Source: Podarcis raffonei
Taxonomy: Eukaryota; Chordata; Lepidosauria; Squamata; Lacertidae
Reading direction: 5' to 3'
Length of the DNA stretch: 64,000 bases
Assembly: GCF_027172205.1 (NCBI RefSeq)
Contig: NC_070614.1
Span: 31,434,501-31,498,500, forward strand
This document shows positions 11,087 through 22,128 of the stretch, piece after piece. Each line of letters begins with the position of its first letter. Positions within the stretch are counted from its first letter, which is position 1. Made by a program: the position numbers and the translations under genes. Under the pieces are notes generated by a model. The model searched no databases. It was not told the origin of the DNA and worked only from the letters and a program-made list of their open reading frames with translations.

Positions 11087-11087
11087 A

Positions 11088-11721
11088 ACCTTTTAATGCA
11101 TTAAATGCATTTGAAGCAGTGGTTGAGAAGAACCTAGTGATCATGTTGGCTTCTTCTTTTTTAATTATTCTCCTTTAACTATACAGAGCTATTATCAGAA
11201 GTAAAGGGCCAGAAAATTAACATTTATTTAGGAACCTCAATTGATCATTTGTGTTAGACTCCTGGGACCAAGTCTCAAGAAATGCTACTGTTGTTTTGTG
11301 TTGAGCTCCTGAGTCCAAGCTTCCAAGAACACAATTGTTTATGTTGGGGTTCTGAGACCATACTCCCAGGAATATAAATATTATAAGAATAATTTCCCAC
11401 TACATAGTAAAAGCACCATTCTGCAACAGTACACAAATATTTCCACCGTCTCAGAAAGAAAAAGAGTGGGTGAACTTAAAAAAAGAAGAAAAAAGGAACA
11501 AGTTTTATGAATGGCTGGAAGAATACAAAGGACCCTGAAGTGGTAAAGAAATTTCATCTGGAAATTTACTTTCTGTTAAGAAAAAGAGTAAGTTATTTAC
11601 ATATTTTAAATTTTATCGCCTGGGTAGTTGTTTTAAAAGCTGAATGAAGAAAATACTACTATAGTGTATTGTGTAGAATAGGACATTCTGCTTGGTAGAT
11701 GGTGCCTCATAAAGCTTATAT
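11088..11721. other. Flank of duplicated receptor block
   Basis: No gene. From about 11240 it is paralogous to 3110-3580, including the loose 'ctcctg.gaccaag' repeats. It ends at the target duplication of the L1 insertion that follows. Confidence 0.6.
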
Positions 11722-12184
11722 TTTTTAAAAAAAGATATTTATTAAAGTTTTCACAAACAGAACAAAGAATAGTCATAACAGAAAAAAAATGCATACAAAA
11801 ACAGAAAACTACAAAAAATACATCAAGAAAAAAGAGAAAAAACGCTCAAACATGTAACAACACAAAAAAAGAAAAAATTAAAAACCAACTCAATTTTCTC
11901 ATTTTTCCAAAATTCTCATACGCTTATTTCTTTGACCTCCTCACGCCTCCCTTTTTTGTATTCCCAGTCATAACATTAGTTCAGCATATCCTTACCCCTT
12001 TTTCATTATAACATTTAGATTGGTTTTCATCGAATTTGCAACTTTATATCTTAACCAATTGTCCTACCATTTTTTCATACTCTTACTGATCTTATTACTA
12101 AGTCCACTTAGGTCCATTCCAACATCTTTTTAACATTCATTAATTTTACAATGTTTCTGTAAGTAATCTTTAAATTTCTTCCAA
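11722..12184 (-). mobile_element. 5'-truncated L1 LINE end
   Basis: The plus strand begins with an A/T-rich tail in reverse and includes 'gacctcctcacgcctccc', which is the 3' untranslated signature also found at 13935 and, in the other orientation, at 59625. 14 bp direct repeats 'cataaagcttatat' flank it (11708-11721 and 12185-12198). The paralogous site at 3571-3590 lacks it. No coding sequence remains. Confidence 0.8.
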
Positions 12185-12198
12185 CATAAAGCTTATAT

Positions 12199-12267
12199 AG
12201 ACTGCACTTAGCTTACAAAATAGCCTGTGGTTTGTATGACACACTAAGCCAAACCTTAGCTTAGTGA
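12199..12267. other. Continuation of receptor block flank
   Basis: Paralogous to 3585-3650. It includes 'cttagtga', the site where the solo LTR landed. Confidence 0.6.
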
Positions 12268-12783
12268 TGTTGTGAGGAAAATATCCACCCAGCGTTCCCT
12301 AAGTCCCTTTATTCAACAACATTGAGGAATGAGGCCACACAAACACCAGGATTGATCAATCGAACAGACCGTTGTTACAGGGAAATTGGATGGGAGAGGC
12401 TGAGACACACACACCTGAGCCTTGCCTCACCATGAGGCAAGGACAAAGTGTCTTCGCTGCACATTACCAAAACATCATTCATTTGGGTTCAAAGCTCCAT
12501 TCACAAGGTGCCTGTCTGGTCAGAGGCTTCAGATCCATGACAGCAGCCCTTAATGGGGAATTTCTCACCAATCCACAACTCTCTTCTTCAAGGTCAGAGA
12601 GATAGATAAAAGACAACTCATCTAACTACAAGCCCTTTACTCCCCTTTCTAAGTATTAGAGCTTCTCTATTTCCTGCTGGTTTGGCAGGCAGAGCACAAA
12701 CCAATTACTTTTTTATTGTGTCTTAAGCATGGATTCCCTGCAGGATCACCTCAAAACTGAGTCTCTGCTTTTTGCTTATAACA
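12268..12783 (-). mobile_element. Solo LTR of an LTR retroelement
   Basis: A 516 bp stretch that starts TG and ends CA and is flanked by the 4 bp repeat 'gtga' (12264-12267 and 12784-12787). Its only poly(A)-like AATAAA is on the minus strand (near 12310-12320), suggesting that orientation. The paralogous sequences near 3643 and 12890 run straight through 'cttagtgaga', so this is a clean insertion. There is no internal region. The family is either gypsy or a class I retrovirus-like element; 4 bp target repeats fit both. Confidence 0.7.
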
Positions 12784-12787
12784 GTGA

Positions 12788-13731
12788 GAATGCACAAATG
12801 TGCAGCAATATTACTATAGTGTATGGTGCAGAAAACCTATATAGACTGCATGTAGCTGGTTTCCATGACACCCTAAGCCAAATCTTGTCTTAGTGAGACT
12901 TCACAAATGTGCAACCTCCTGGAAAGAAGATTATAGTCACTTTGCTCTTGTGTGGTTCTTTTTACTGCCATCTTAAGATACAGCCAGTTTTGTCATAGCA
13001 CATCTTTCAAACCAGGACTAATGGTTAAGCTTTGTCCTCACTAACCAAGAGCTGTAACCAGGAGCAAACCTTCATTTCAGCTCCTAGTGAGTGAGGAGAA
13101 AGCTTAAGCACTTTGTCTTAGCTTAGTACAGTGTGGCAGCAAAATGATCTGGGCATGAGGAAAGGAGCTGTGAGCTTCTCTCCATGCACATTTGTACATT
13201 CATGTCACCATGCAGCAGCGTTGCATGAGCAAGTGGGCACCCCAGCCCTTGTTGCTGACACTGCCAGTGCAACTCGCCCTACACTGGAGTCAAGCAAATG
13301 CACACGGTGCTGCCTGCCTGCCTGCGTAGGGGGGGACGACAACAATAAAACAATGAACAGGGTGGTGATACAATGACTGCTGCAATCGATACTATCAAAA
13401 TATGCAGAGCACAGATGCCTCTCACTAATATCTCCATATTTACAAAGCACATTTTGTAATTCAGTATCAAAACTGAAGTAACTAACTCGTAAACATAGGG
13501 GGATGACTAGCCACCAGAATGATACAGGGTCCAATTCAATGTTTGTGTTTTAATTTCCAATGACGACTACAACTTGGGCTGAGGATAGCCTGGTTCAAAA
13601 TATTCTGGTTTTATCAGTGGGGTCTTTGAAGGAGTAGCTATTAGGGGTTCTACATGGCTCAAACACATGGCTTATATTCAGCAGGAGGCATGTATTCAGT
13701 ATTCTGGGCCCAATTCTTGCAGCAAATTTTA
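12788..13731. other. Upstream flank of receptor, locally re-duplicated
   Basis: No gene. 'actatagtgtat..tg..gaa' and 'tatatagactgca' occur at about 11660/12195 and again at about 12812/12840, so a short segment of the flank was copied in place. The Sauria SINE empty site lies at about 12956-12975. From about 13200 to 13330 there is a GC-richer stretch with no match inside the window. Confidence 0.5.
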
Positions 13732-14164
13732 TTTTTATTTTTTAAATAATATTTATTACTTTTAACAGAAAAAAGAAGACAGAAAGGAAAAAACAAAAGA
13801 GAACAAATGGAACAATACAATACATAAACAATACAATACATAAAAAACAATACAATAAATAACAATACAATACATAAACAACACAGTGTATATAGCAAGA
13901 CTTTCCCCTAAATTATCTTTCATTTACTTGTTTCCTCGACCTCCTCACACCTCCCCTTTTTGTATTCTAGTTCAGTTAACTATCTCAGCAAATCCTTTCC
14001 ATCTTTCCCTGTTTTTTATCCTCTAATTTAACTTAATGTAATATAACTTTACCTTTCCTCTTTTCCTCCATTAACAATCTTTATTTCTCACCTATTCCTT
14101 TATAATATTTCTGCTAAAGCCACATAACTTCATTCCATCCTCCTTCTAGCATTCCTTAATTTTA
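13732..14164 (-). mobile_element. 5'-truncated L1 LINE end
   Basis: Same L1 family as 11722-12184, with 'gacctcctcacacctcccc' at 13938. A direct repeat of about 20 bases lies on either side (13711-13731 and 14165-14184, built on 'cttgcagcaa.tttta'). Only 3' untranslated sequence and tail remain. Confidence 0.75.
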
Positions 14165-14184
14165 CAATCTTGCAGCAAGTTTTA

Positions 14185-14610
14185 ACTGTTTTTATCTTTA
14201 TTGTATATTTTTAAACTCAATGTACACTGTGCCCGGACAATGGTGTCAAGGGCATAACGTGGGTCTTGCCAGAGGGACCATGGCCCCAGGCATGATTTTT
14301 TTTTTGGGGGGGGGGGTGAAACAGGCATCTCTGTGCCCCTCTCCAAGCCTTGGAAGAGGGGCCCCTGGTTTTCGCCCTCCAAGTGCCATTGTGGCTGGCC
14401 GGGCTCCCCTGAAGGAGAGAGCTTAACCACTAGTCCTGGTTTGAATGATGTGCTATGACAAAACTGGTTGTAACGAGCAGCACCATCTACTACAATAGTA
14501 GTTTATTTTAAGAGAATGATGTATTATCTATAGAGAGTCAATATTTGTTTTCAAAAGATGTTTTAATCTAATGTTTATCTCTTTTTTCAGATTCAGCAAG
14601 CATTTTAGTC
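14185..14610. other. 5' flank of receptor with GC-rich insert and splice acceptor
   Basis: About 14225-14425 is a GC-rich block with T and G runs that has no counterpart upstream of the receptor at 5264. It may be an unidentified repeat. The probable splice acceptor 'cttttttcag' ends at 14590, 20 bases before the start codon. Confidence 0.5.
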
Positions 14611-15597
14611 ATGAATGCCAAAAAAGACAACAAATCTTCTGTCTCTGACTTTCTACTCCTTGAGTTCTCATCAATACGGGAACTGCAGATTCTACACTTC
14701 TCTCTGTTCCTGGTATTGTACCTGGCAATTGTATTAGGGAATCTTCTCATAATATCTGCAGTCATCTTTGACCAGAAACTTCACACTCCCATGTATTTCT
14801 TTCTGATGAACTTGGCCATCCAGGACCTAGGTACTGTTTCAGTCACTATTCCTAATTCCATGGCCAATTCTCTCATGAATAACAGACACATTTCTTCTGC
14901 GGGATGTGCTGCTCAAGTCCTCTCACTTCTATTCTTTCTATCATCTGATATTGCTCTCCTTACAGTCATGGCATACGATCGATATGTCGCCATTTGCAAT
15001 CCATTACAATATGAAATGGTGATGAATAGGACATTCTGCATTCAAACGATCGCTGGTGTGTGGGTCGCTGGCCTTCTCTATGCAGTCATGCACACTAGTG
15101 CAACTTTTGCAGCTCCATTCTGCTCAAATATTGTCAACCAGTTTTTCTGTGAGGTCCCATCGTTACTTACAATTGCATGTTCTAATTTATACCTAATAGA
15201 AATTGGAGTTTTGGTGGTGAGTATAATCCTGCTGGCTGGCTGCTTTGCCTTCATTGTCATCACTTATATACACATCTTCATGGCCGTTCTGAAAATTCCT
15301 TCTACTCAGGGAAGGAAAAAGGCCTTCTCCACTTGCATTCCCCACCTTGTGGTCTTCTCCATATTTTGTTTTACAGGAAGTTTTGCTTACTTCAGGCCTC
15401 CTTCTAAAACCCCATCATTTCTGGACATTGTCTTAACTGTGATGTATACCATTGTACCACCCATGTTCAATCCAATAATCTACAGCATGCGAAATAAGGA
15501 GATTAAAAATTCTTTATCAAAGCTGTTGGGTTTGAAGACCTCTTCTATGAATATCTTTTCCAGGCTTATTCTGAAAACAAGAAATCTCTCTCTGTGA
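14611..15597 (+). CDS. Olfactory receptor, OR14-like, group A
   Basis: Complete 328-residue odorant receptor. N7 lies in a glycosylation sequon (NKS). GN is at 43-44, LHTPMYFF at 57-64, MAYDRY at 120-125, KAFSTC opens TM6, and PPMFNPIIYS is in TM7. The tail LILKTRNLSL resembles that of the first receptor. Compared with its neighbours the start of TM3 is SSAGCAAQ instead of SYSGCVAQ, and the loop before it has PNS for PKS. Both may shift ligand preference, but neither touches a core motif. The start follows a probable acceptor by 20 bases, as at 5264. The flanking block repeats that of the 5264 gene, so the pair arose by tandem duplication. Confidence 0.97.
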   Translation: MNAKKDNKSSVSDFLLLEFSSIRELQILHFSLFLVLYLAIVLGNLLIISAVIFDQKLHTPMYFFLMNLAIQDLGTVSVTIPNSMANSLMNNRHISSAGCAAQVLSLLFFLSSDIALLTVMAYDRYVAICNPLQYEMVMNRTFCIQTIAGVWVAGLLYAVMHTSATFAAPFCSNIVNQFFCEVPSLLTIACSNLYLIEIGVLVVSIILLAGCFAFIVITYIHIFMAVLKIPSTQGRKKAFSTCIPHLVVFSIFCFTGSFAYFRPPSKTPSFLDIVLTVMYTIVPPMFNPIIYSMRNKEIKNSLSKLLGLKTSSMNIFSRLILKTRNLSL

Positions 15598-18079
15598 GTA
15601 GAATCATAGGGAGCTCCTAAAATACATTTTCCTTGTTAGACATGTAGATTCAAATTTCTGCCTGTGTCACAATGTCTTCTTGAATTCAACTGCGGGAAAT
15701 AATTTCCAAGGCAGCCTACAACTGGCTGAACACCCACTCAACCCAGCAGACCTTACTCCACTGCCAGATGGATGGGTCATCCTCTGTTGACCCAGAACAT
15801 GGAAATGGCAATTTGAACTGAGTGTTCTTTCTGACAGCAAGCATAGAAGCAAGCTTCTTGAAGCTACTGTTTCTCTGGCTAGTGAATGTTGTCAGGCTTC
15901 TCTTCCTCTTGCTGTGATATCCTTTCACTGAGTTGGGGCAGTGTTTTTTTATTAAAGAGGAGAACAAATATTGCTTTGACATATTGAGGGCTTGGACTGT
16001 GGAATCAAATGGAGTCATATTAAGTCTCTGCTACTAGTCAGAGCACTAAGGACCATTGGAAGTCTAAATGCCCTCCCTCTAAAGATGTGCAGCATTGCAA
16101 AGGTTAGTTCAAACTGCTTCTGTACATCAACCTCTGACGCTTTCATTCCTCTTCTTTCCATAATCTCTTTTGTATCTTGTATAATTTTTAAATTTGTTTT
16201 GTTTTCATTGCCTTAAATAACTTATTTGGAATTAGCTATTTTGTTTTCATTTGCCCAATTCATATCCCATTCCCCAACCTTTTCATCAAGAGACATTGCC
16301 AGTCTGCTGTCTGTAACTTCAGCGTTTTGTATTCAAATAGCATAACTTTTTCAGGCATTCTTTAGAAAGGAATGCACCCACCAAATTTCTGATTAGGCAG
16401 AGGACAAAGGTTTCACAACTTATATAGGCCACTTAAAAAGGTGGAGACCTTTTAGTGCATGTCATGCAGCAACTGTCCTGTGACCCTTACAGATTGTTCC
16501 AGAGTGCTTTGCTTATTTTTCATTTAAATTTAAATAGTTTAAATAGTTTAAATAAATAAGGTAAGAAAAGTATCCAGTTATTTTCACCAGAAACAATGAG
16601 AAAGTATGCTCAACAAAAAATAACTTTAAGAATGGAAATAATGTTCACTGACCAAAATAATGTGAATCATAAGCCCTAATTAATCAGGCTGGGTGGGGAG
16701 ATATGTTTAACAGAACTCTATGTAATTTTGTTGCTTCACCTCTTAAGTTTGACTAATGCAAACAGACAGAAAAAAATGCAAGTAAATTATTTTAAAAGAC
16801 TGGTTTATTTTTTATTCAAACAGAAACAAGTGAGAAACAAAAAATAATTTGGTTTCATTTCAAACTCATTTTATTTATTTGTTCATTCTTATTTGCTTTT
16901 ATAACTGAAACAAATAAGGCTAATTCAACCTATTTTGATTTGTTCTCAAAAAAAAAGCAAACAAAACAAATGGACACCACTAGTAATGTTCTCATGTTTT
17001 TAACATAGTGATGAACATTTCTTAGGCACACTTGAGGGAAATCCTCTGGCAAGTTTTGCTGGCATGAGTAGCTTAGGATGCAGCAGATATCTAGATAAGT
17101 TGACAGCTTCCCTGCTCAGCTTTGCTCAGCCCTTGCTGCGTCTTTAATCCCAGATGAGCCAAATACACACATGTATTTTGCTTATTCTGGGTCAGCTGGG
17201 GATCAGTTGGCTGAGATGAAGCTGCCTGATCTAAGACCCATGTAAGTCTTAAAATGGGGTGGGATGGCAGGGCAGGACCAGAGATGGGAGAAAGGCTGGA
17301 TCCTATGTCTGTTCAGCTCAGTCGTATGACCTGGAAACCAGATGTTTGACTCTGTTTTAAAGACTTGCTTTCCTTCTGGCAGGCTTAGGACTTATCCCCA
17401 CTTCCACTTGTCCTGTGCCTAAAAAGTACAGGTCTGAGAGGTTGGCAATCTAACTTTGTCAAGGTGCCCGTTTGCACTTCCTCCAGGGAACTGTCTCATG
17501 CACCCAAATATATCTAGGCTTTGGGGATGCATTGGAAAGCAAAGACTCTTACAAAAGTGTATAGTCAATCAACCAACTTCAAGAGAACAACAAGTCTATG
17601 AGGAATAGTTAGCATCTGAGGGTGCTTTTTTGTTTTTAGTGCAGGCAAAGAACATCTCAAAATGGAAATGATACTGGTTTATTTATAACATTCTGATTGG
17701 TATAGATAGATAAGGTCAAAATAAAACTTTTCTGCCACAAAAGTAGAACTTGGCTGCATTGAATGAGTTTCATTTGACAGACAAGGGAACTGCTACTCTA
17801 TACAAGCATAATTAACATGAAGTAAAATTGAATTAATAACCATTCAATATGGCACTACTACTAATATCATGGTCTAATCTGTTCTTCTGATTTAGTAATC
17901 ATTGCAGCTTATGAACAAATCTTTGCTTAAGAACAAAGCAATAATTTTATTTTTTTAACATGTTTATAACTTGTAATTCTTCTAAAGATCTGCAAATGGG
18001 GGTACAACAAATGCTTTCAAATCACAGTGCACAAAATATGAAAACAAACAAAAGAAGCACATCAGAACAAAAGAAGAAC
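15598..18079. other. Long intergenic stretch; no gene recognised
   Basis: About 15610-15750 is a group A 3' flank ('tttccaaggcagcctacaac', 'ggctgaacacc') that has relatives at 34510 and 40070. From 16500 to 17000 the DNA is very AT-rich with short 'tttaaatag' repeats. I saw no coding sequence or complete transposon in the rest. Confidence 0.5.
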
Positions 18080-18335
18080 TGTTTGACAGTGGAACAGTCT
18101 CCCTCGGGAGGTTGCGGGCTCTCATTCCATGGACGTTTTAAATGATGATGATGATGATAATTTATTTATATCCTCTCCATCTGGCTGAGTTTCCCCAGCC
18201 ACTCTGGGCTTCTAAAGAAGAGGTTGGATGGCCAACTGTCATAGATGCTTTAGCTGAGTTTCCTGCATTGCAAGAACTTGGACTAGATGACTCTAAGGGT
18301 CCCTTCCAATGCTACAATTCTATGATTCTATCACA
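18080..18335 (+). mobile_element. CR1 LINE 3' end, interrupted by a nested insert
   Basis: The ends match the CR1 3' region: 'gtggaacagtctccctcggg' at 18090, then 'ggactagatgactctaaggg', 'tcccttccaatgctacaatt' and the terminal 'tctatgattcta'. A foreign piece splits it at about 18141-18213. Only the untranslated end of CR1 is present. Confidence 0.85.
18141..18213 (-). mobile_element. L2-like LINE/SINE tail nested in CR1
   Basis: (ATG)n is followed by 'atttatttatatcctctcc' and 'ctggctgagtttccccagcc', the 3' tail of a common squamate L2-like family in reverse orientation. CR1 sequence resumes at once after it. Confidence 0.65.
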
Positions 18336-18648
18336 GAGCATCAAATAGCAGCAGGGTCAACATGACAGCCCTTAGAAACAATCACAATGCACCTCACCCC
18401 TGCGCAAAGGCCTGAATGCTGAAGTATGTTCTTACCTGCCTTTGAAAACACTGCAGTGTCAGGGCATGACATCCCTCAGAGGGAAGTCATCCAGAAATAC
18501 AAAGCTAAACATGCAATGTAAGGCTACAACCCAATGTACACTTTCCAGGGACTAACTCCAAGCCAATGTAGTGATATCCACTTCTGAGTAAACAAACATA
18601 GGACTGGACAAAACTTATGCAAGCCATCTAGGCAACCGAAAGTGTTTC

Positions 18649-19602
18649 CTAAAATGAAGAATGGTTTTTGCCTAAGAATTGGGGGAAAATATTGATAAGC
18701 AGCTTCCAAAATGCCATTTTGAGCTCCCTGTTTCTTATGCTATAGATGATCGGGTTCATTACTGGTGGCACCATGCAGTAGAACATAGAAACCAAGAGGT
18801 CAAATGCTGATGGGGACCCAGATGTTGGTCTTAAATAAACAAAAGTGCCACTTACCAAGAACAGGGAGATAACAATAAAATGAGGCAAGCAAGTTGAAAA
18901 GACTTTTTGCTTCCCCTGACTGGAGGGGATCCTCAGAACAGCTCTGAAGATCTGAACATAAGAAAAAGCTATTAGAGCAAAGTAGATGAAGGCTAAACAA
19001 GCTCCAAAAGTCAGAACCCAAACTTCTTTGAGATATGAGTCAAAGCAAGAGATCTTTAGCAGTTGTGGGATTTCACAGAAGAATTGATTGATGACATTAG
19101 AACAGAACTCCACAGTGAACGTTGTTCCAGTGTGCATTGCTGAATAGAAAAGTCCACCGATCCAAACACTGGTTGCCATCTGAATGCAGGCCTTCTTGTT
19201 CATGACAGTCTCATAATGCAGTGGATTGCAGATGGCAACATAGCGATCATATGCCATGATGCCAAGCAGGAGGTAGTGGGAGATCATGAAGAAAACTAGA
19301 AAGAAAACTTGACAGACACATCCAGAGTAAGAGATAGCTTGGGTCTTCATCAAGGAATTTGCAATGGATTTGGGAACTGTAACCGATATGGAACCAAAAT
19401 CTTGGAATGACAGGTTGGCCAGAAAGAAGTACATGGGTGTATGAAGCTGATGGCTATAGATGATGACTGTGATGATGAGAAGGTTTTCTATGAAGGCCAC
19501 CAAATACATTATGACAAAAATTATGTTGTGGAATATCTGCAATTCCTGAATTTCAGAGAATCCAAGCAGAAGGAACCCATTCACTCTTGATTGGTTCAAC
19601 AT
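18649..19602 (-). CDS. Olfactory receptor, OR14-like, group B
   Basis: Complete 317-residue receptor starting MLNQSRVNGF, with a sequon at N3. An in-frame ATG 48 bases upstream (19650) exists, but it lies beyond a probable splice acceptor (AG at 19631-19630), so I take 19602 as the start. This also gives the 317 residues shared by all five group B genes. Landmarks are LHTPMYFFL at 53-61, MAYDRY at 116-121, KVFSTC at 233-238 and NPIIYS at 283-288. The usual GN of TM1 reads EN (39-40), a change shared by the whole group. Otherwise it looks intact. It is the most leftward minus-strand gene. Confidence 0.96.
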   Translation of the reverse strand: MLNQSRVNGFLLLGFSEIQELQIFHNIIFVIMYLVAFIENLLIITVIIYSHQLHTPMYFFLANLSFQDFGSISVTVPKSIANSLMKTQAISYSGCVCQVFFLVFFMISHYLLLGIMAYDRYVAICNPLHYETVMNKKACIQMATSVWIGGLFYSAMHTGTTFTVEFCSNVINQFFCEIPQLLKISCFDSYLKEVWVLTFGACLAFIYFALIAFSYVQIFRAVLRIPSSQGKQKVFSTCLPHFIVISLFLVSGTFVYLRPTSGSPSAFDLLVSMFYCMVPPVMNPIIYSIRNRELKMAFWKLLINIFPQFLGKNHSSF

Positions 19603-19629
19603 CGTGTTGTTCAGACTTCCATTTGGCAA

Positions 19630-19631
19630 CT
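19630..19631 (-). other. Probable splice acceptor that decides the receptor start
   Basis: On the minus strand 'ggatctttcttttcag' ends in AG here. The homologous position in the neighbouring genes also carries an AG after a pyrimidine-rich tract (24553-24552, 28785-28784, 37794-37793, 43957-43956). It excludes the longer in-frame start at 19650. Confidence 0.6.
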
Positions 19632-19650
19632 GAAAAGAAAGATCCCACAC

Positions 19651-21116
19651 TACTTCTTTCCCATGTAACTGTACCTGTTTTTTGAAATGGAGTGGTGCTC
19701 TTTAGACACCATTCTCTCTATTCTGACAGTGGTGATGGAGAAACAAACTGTAGTAAAGAGCTTTATTGATGTCTCATTTTTAATTACACCCAGAAGGTTC
19801 AGTTCTCAGGAGTCAAGTGCAGCCCTGTAGCATTAAGTCAGACACATCTTTTGAGATTCATGGTGGAGATATGTTTATAATGACTGTGATTCAATGGCTG
19901 TTATTGAACTTGGAAGCATTGCTCTGAGGCTGACTCTGTTAATGTAATGGAACTTTGACACCCTCACCCTCACCCTTACCCTCATGTGGGAGTTGATGAG
20001 GAGCAGAGGTCTTCAGTAGGGTTGTTTGTTTGTTTGTGGCCCTTGGAAGATTGATTTAAATGTGGCTATTTCAATCCTGCCCCCACTGACAAAATCAATG
20101 CAACGTGATTTAATATATAACAGTAAGCATTTCTTTTATAGAAATGTACCCACATTTTGTGCACAGTGCCTTGCTTCACTCCTCTCTTTGTCTAACATGA
20201 TCACAAAACTAATACTGATTTTTTTTTAAGAGCTCCTCAAAGTAGAAGCACTCCCTTTTGCTTCTTTAATTACCTGCTAAGAATTGTGAAGGGGATGAAC
20301 CTTCAAGGAAACAGCTCTGCTTGTGCACAGTACACAGATCTGGCATTTACAGGGTTTACCAGGATACCAGGTCCATCCTGTGGCAGAATTACTAATGTTG
20401 TGCTATGGCTTTATAGGTATGCTAAGCAGTGGTGGAATTTAGGCTCTCAAATTTCAATTGTAACCTGTGCACCTCTAAAATTTGGTGCATCTCCCACCTC
20501 TTGCGCTCTGTTCTACTACATTGCTATGCCCCCCCCCCGGTGGTGTGGCACCCAGTGCAAGTGAACCAGTCATGCTAAACCCACCTCTGTGCTATGGTTG
20601 CATGCTAATTCCTTTTTACTAATTGACAGAAATGTCTCTCAAAGTTCAAATGGAAGGGTAATGAAACAAATCTTCTTAAAATAATAAAAAAGGAAACAAC
20701 AATAGCATGAGATGTGTCTTTGCCTGATTTATTTATTTATAAAATTTATAAACCATTTACTACCAAAAAAATTGTCCAAGTGGTGTCGAAGTACAATTAT
20801 ATATACAACATGCAGATCAAATACAAATATGCATAAGACCATATGTAATCAATACATATTAAAAGAACAAAAGAAACTCCCAATGCATTTGATACAGTTT
20901 TAAAGATGAACATAGTGTCCATGTTTACTTTGCCATCCTCATTTACCTGCCTACAATGAGCCTGGAGCTGACTACTGTTACGAACAGAAGTTCAAAACAT
21001 GAAGTTAACCTTTTCCCTTCATGTCTAAAATGGTGAAGCAATGACATTTGAAAATGTATTATCTATTGAAAAAGTACCAAGGTTTTTTTTATATTCTTAT
21101 AGTGATGACCTGGGTA
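19651..21116. other. Upstream flank of group B receptor
   Basis: No gene. About 19740-19960 is repeated upstream of the receptor at 24524 (24655-24850) and, more weakly, at 28880 and 37900. About 20240-20420 is paralogous to 45850-46040. Bases 20728-20900 resemble a decayed LINE tail ('atttatttataaaatttata'). Confidence 0.55.
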
Positions 21117-21266
21117 GAATAATAGGATCATAGACTAGTTGGAAGGGACCACAACAGTCATCCTGTGCAAGTCCCTGCAATGCAGGAATCTTTCGCCCAA
21201 CATGGGGATTGAACCCATGATCCTGTGATGAAGTGTCTCAAGTTCTACCGACTGAGCTATGTGGCT
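21117..21266 (-). mobile_element. tRNA-Lys-derived SINE with CR1-like tail
   Basis: On the minus strand 21266 down to about 21184 reads like tRNA-Lys (TAGCTCAGTCGGTAGAAC as A box, GGGTTCAATCCCCATG as B box, then TTGGGCG). It continues into a CR1-type end with 'ggtcccttccaactagtc' and 'tatgatcctat'. This head-plus-tail layout is that of tRNA-Lys/CR1 SINEs of reptiles. It is non-coding and is not a tRNA gene, because the acceptor stem does not close. Confidence 0.8.
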
Positions 21267-22128
21267 CTCTGTCACAGCCTCTTCCTGCTCAGTAAACCCT
21301 GTTGCCTCTTCAGCTTCTGACACATCCTTCTCCCAGTCTGCTCCTTCTTCTTCCTCTGACCATGCATCATCATCCCACCACCAACCCCCTGACTCTGAAC
21401 CTTCTTCCCCTGGGGGTTCCTTTGTTGGTTCTCCAGCTGGTGCCTCACACCACTGTTCTGTATCTAGCCAGTCCATGATGGCATACTTCACATAATAAGA
21501 AAACCTGTCTGTCTGTAACTTCAGGACCCAGATCCCAGTGGTCTTTCATACTCTGGCTGACACCAGAGGCCATATTGTACTTCCTTTCAGCAGCATCAGC
21601 ATTTTTGGTTTAGTATTTTGATTGACTTTATCTTTCTTTATGTCTGTCCATCCATGGCTATACATAAAGTAGGGCACACGAAGACAGCAGAATGTCTTTC
21701 ATTAAAGAGGAGAACACCGTTTGTATCAGCATACTGAGTGCTAAGACTGTGGAAAGAAATGGAAGTATATTATGCTCTCTTCTGCCAGCCGGGGCATCAA
21801 GGACCATTCAGAGTCTACATCTCCTGCTAGCTCAGTGGTATATTTTGCTCTCACCCCTTCTGTATCTAAAACACTGAGTTTGGATAATCATTTGTATCTT
21901 TATGTAATGCAGAAGCATGGAGAGGTGTGAAAACAGGATCCTTTCGATTTTAACTTTGGTGAACCAAAACACAAGCCATAAGAAATGATTTGTTTGTGTG
22001 TGTTTCTTTTAAATCAGAGGCTGATTAAGATAATCTGCTTTACAGTTGTTTCCAAATGTCCCACTTTTATACATTCTATTGCTTCCAAATGTGTAATATT
22101 AAAGCCACAATAATGCTTAGGTCTAAAG
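21267..22128. other. Intergenic; includes a glutamate-rich reading frame of unknown origin
   Basis: The minus strand from about 21491 to 21267 reads acidic protein-like sequence (EEEEGADWEKDVSEAEEA). It has no start context of its own and runs into the SINE, so I think it is part of an unidentified repeat. No other feature was seen. Confidence 0.4.

Larger units (their letters stand above)
7171..11087 (-). mobile_element. L2-type LINE, nearly full length
   Basis: A non-LTR retrotransposon read on the minus strand. From its 5' end it has a GC-rich minisatellite leader (about 11086-10632), an A/T-rich spacer, an endonuclease-reverse transcriptase frame (10398-7404), a short 3' untranslated region with the GGGCGGGATATAAATAAA-type end, and a (TTA)n tail at 7171-7224. 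This tail is typical of L2-like LINEs in squamates. No target duplication could be seen, which is normal for the clade. It lies between two paralogous receptor blocks. Only two lesions interrupt the coding frame, so it is a fairly young copy. CR1 is the main alternative clade. Confidence 0.9.

Noticed and set aside
21184-21266. tRNA-Lys gene on the minus strand
   Set aside because: The D and T arm sequences match tRNA-Lys, but the acceptor stem does not close and the sequence runs into a CR1-type tail, so it is a SINE head.
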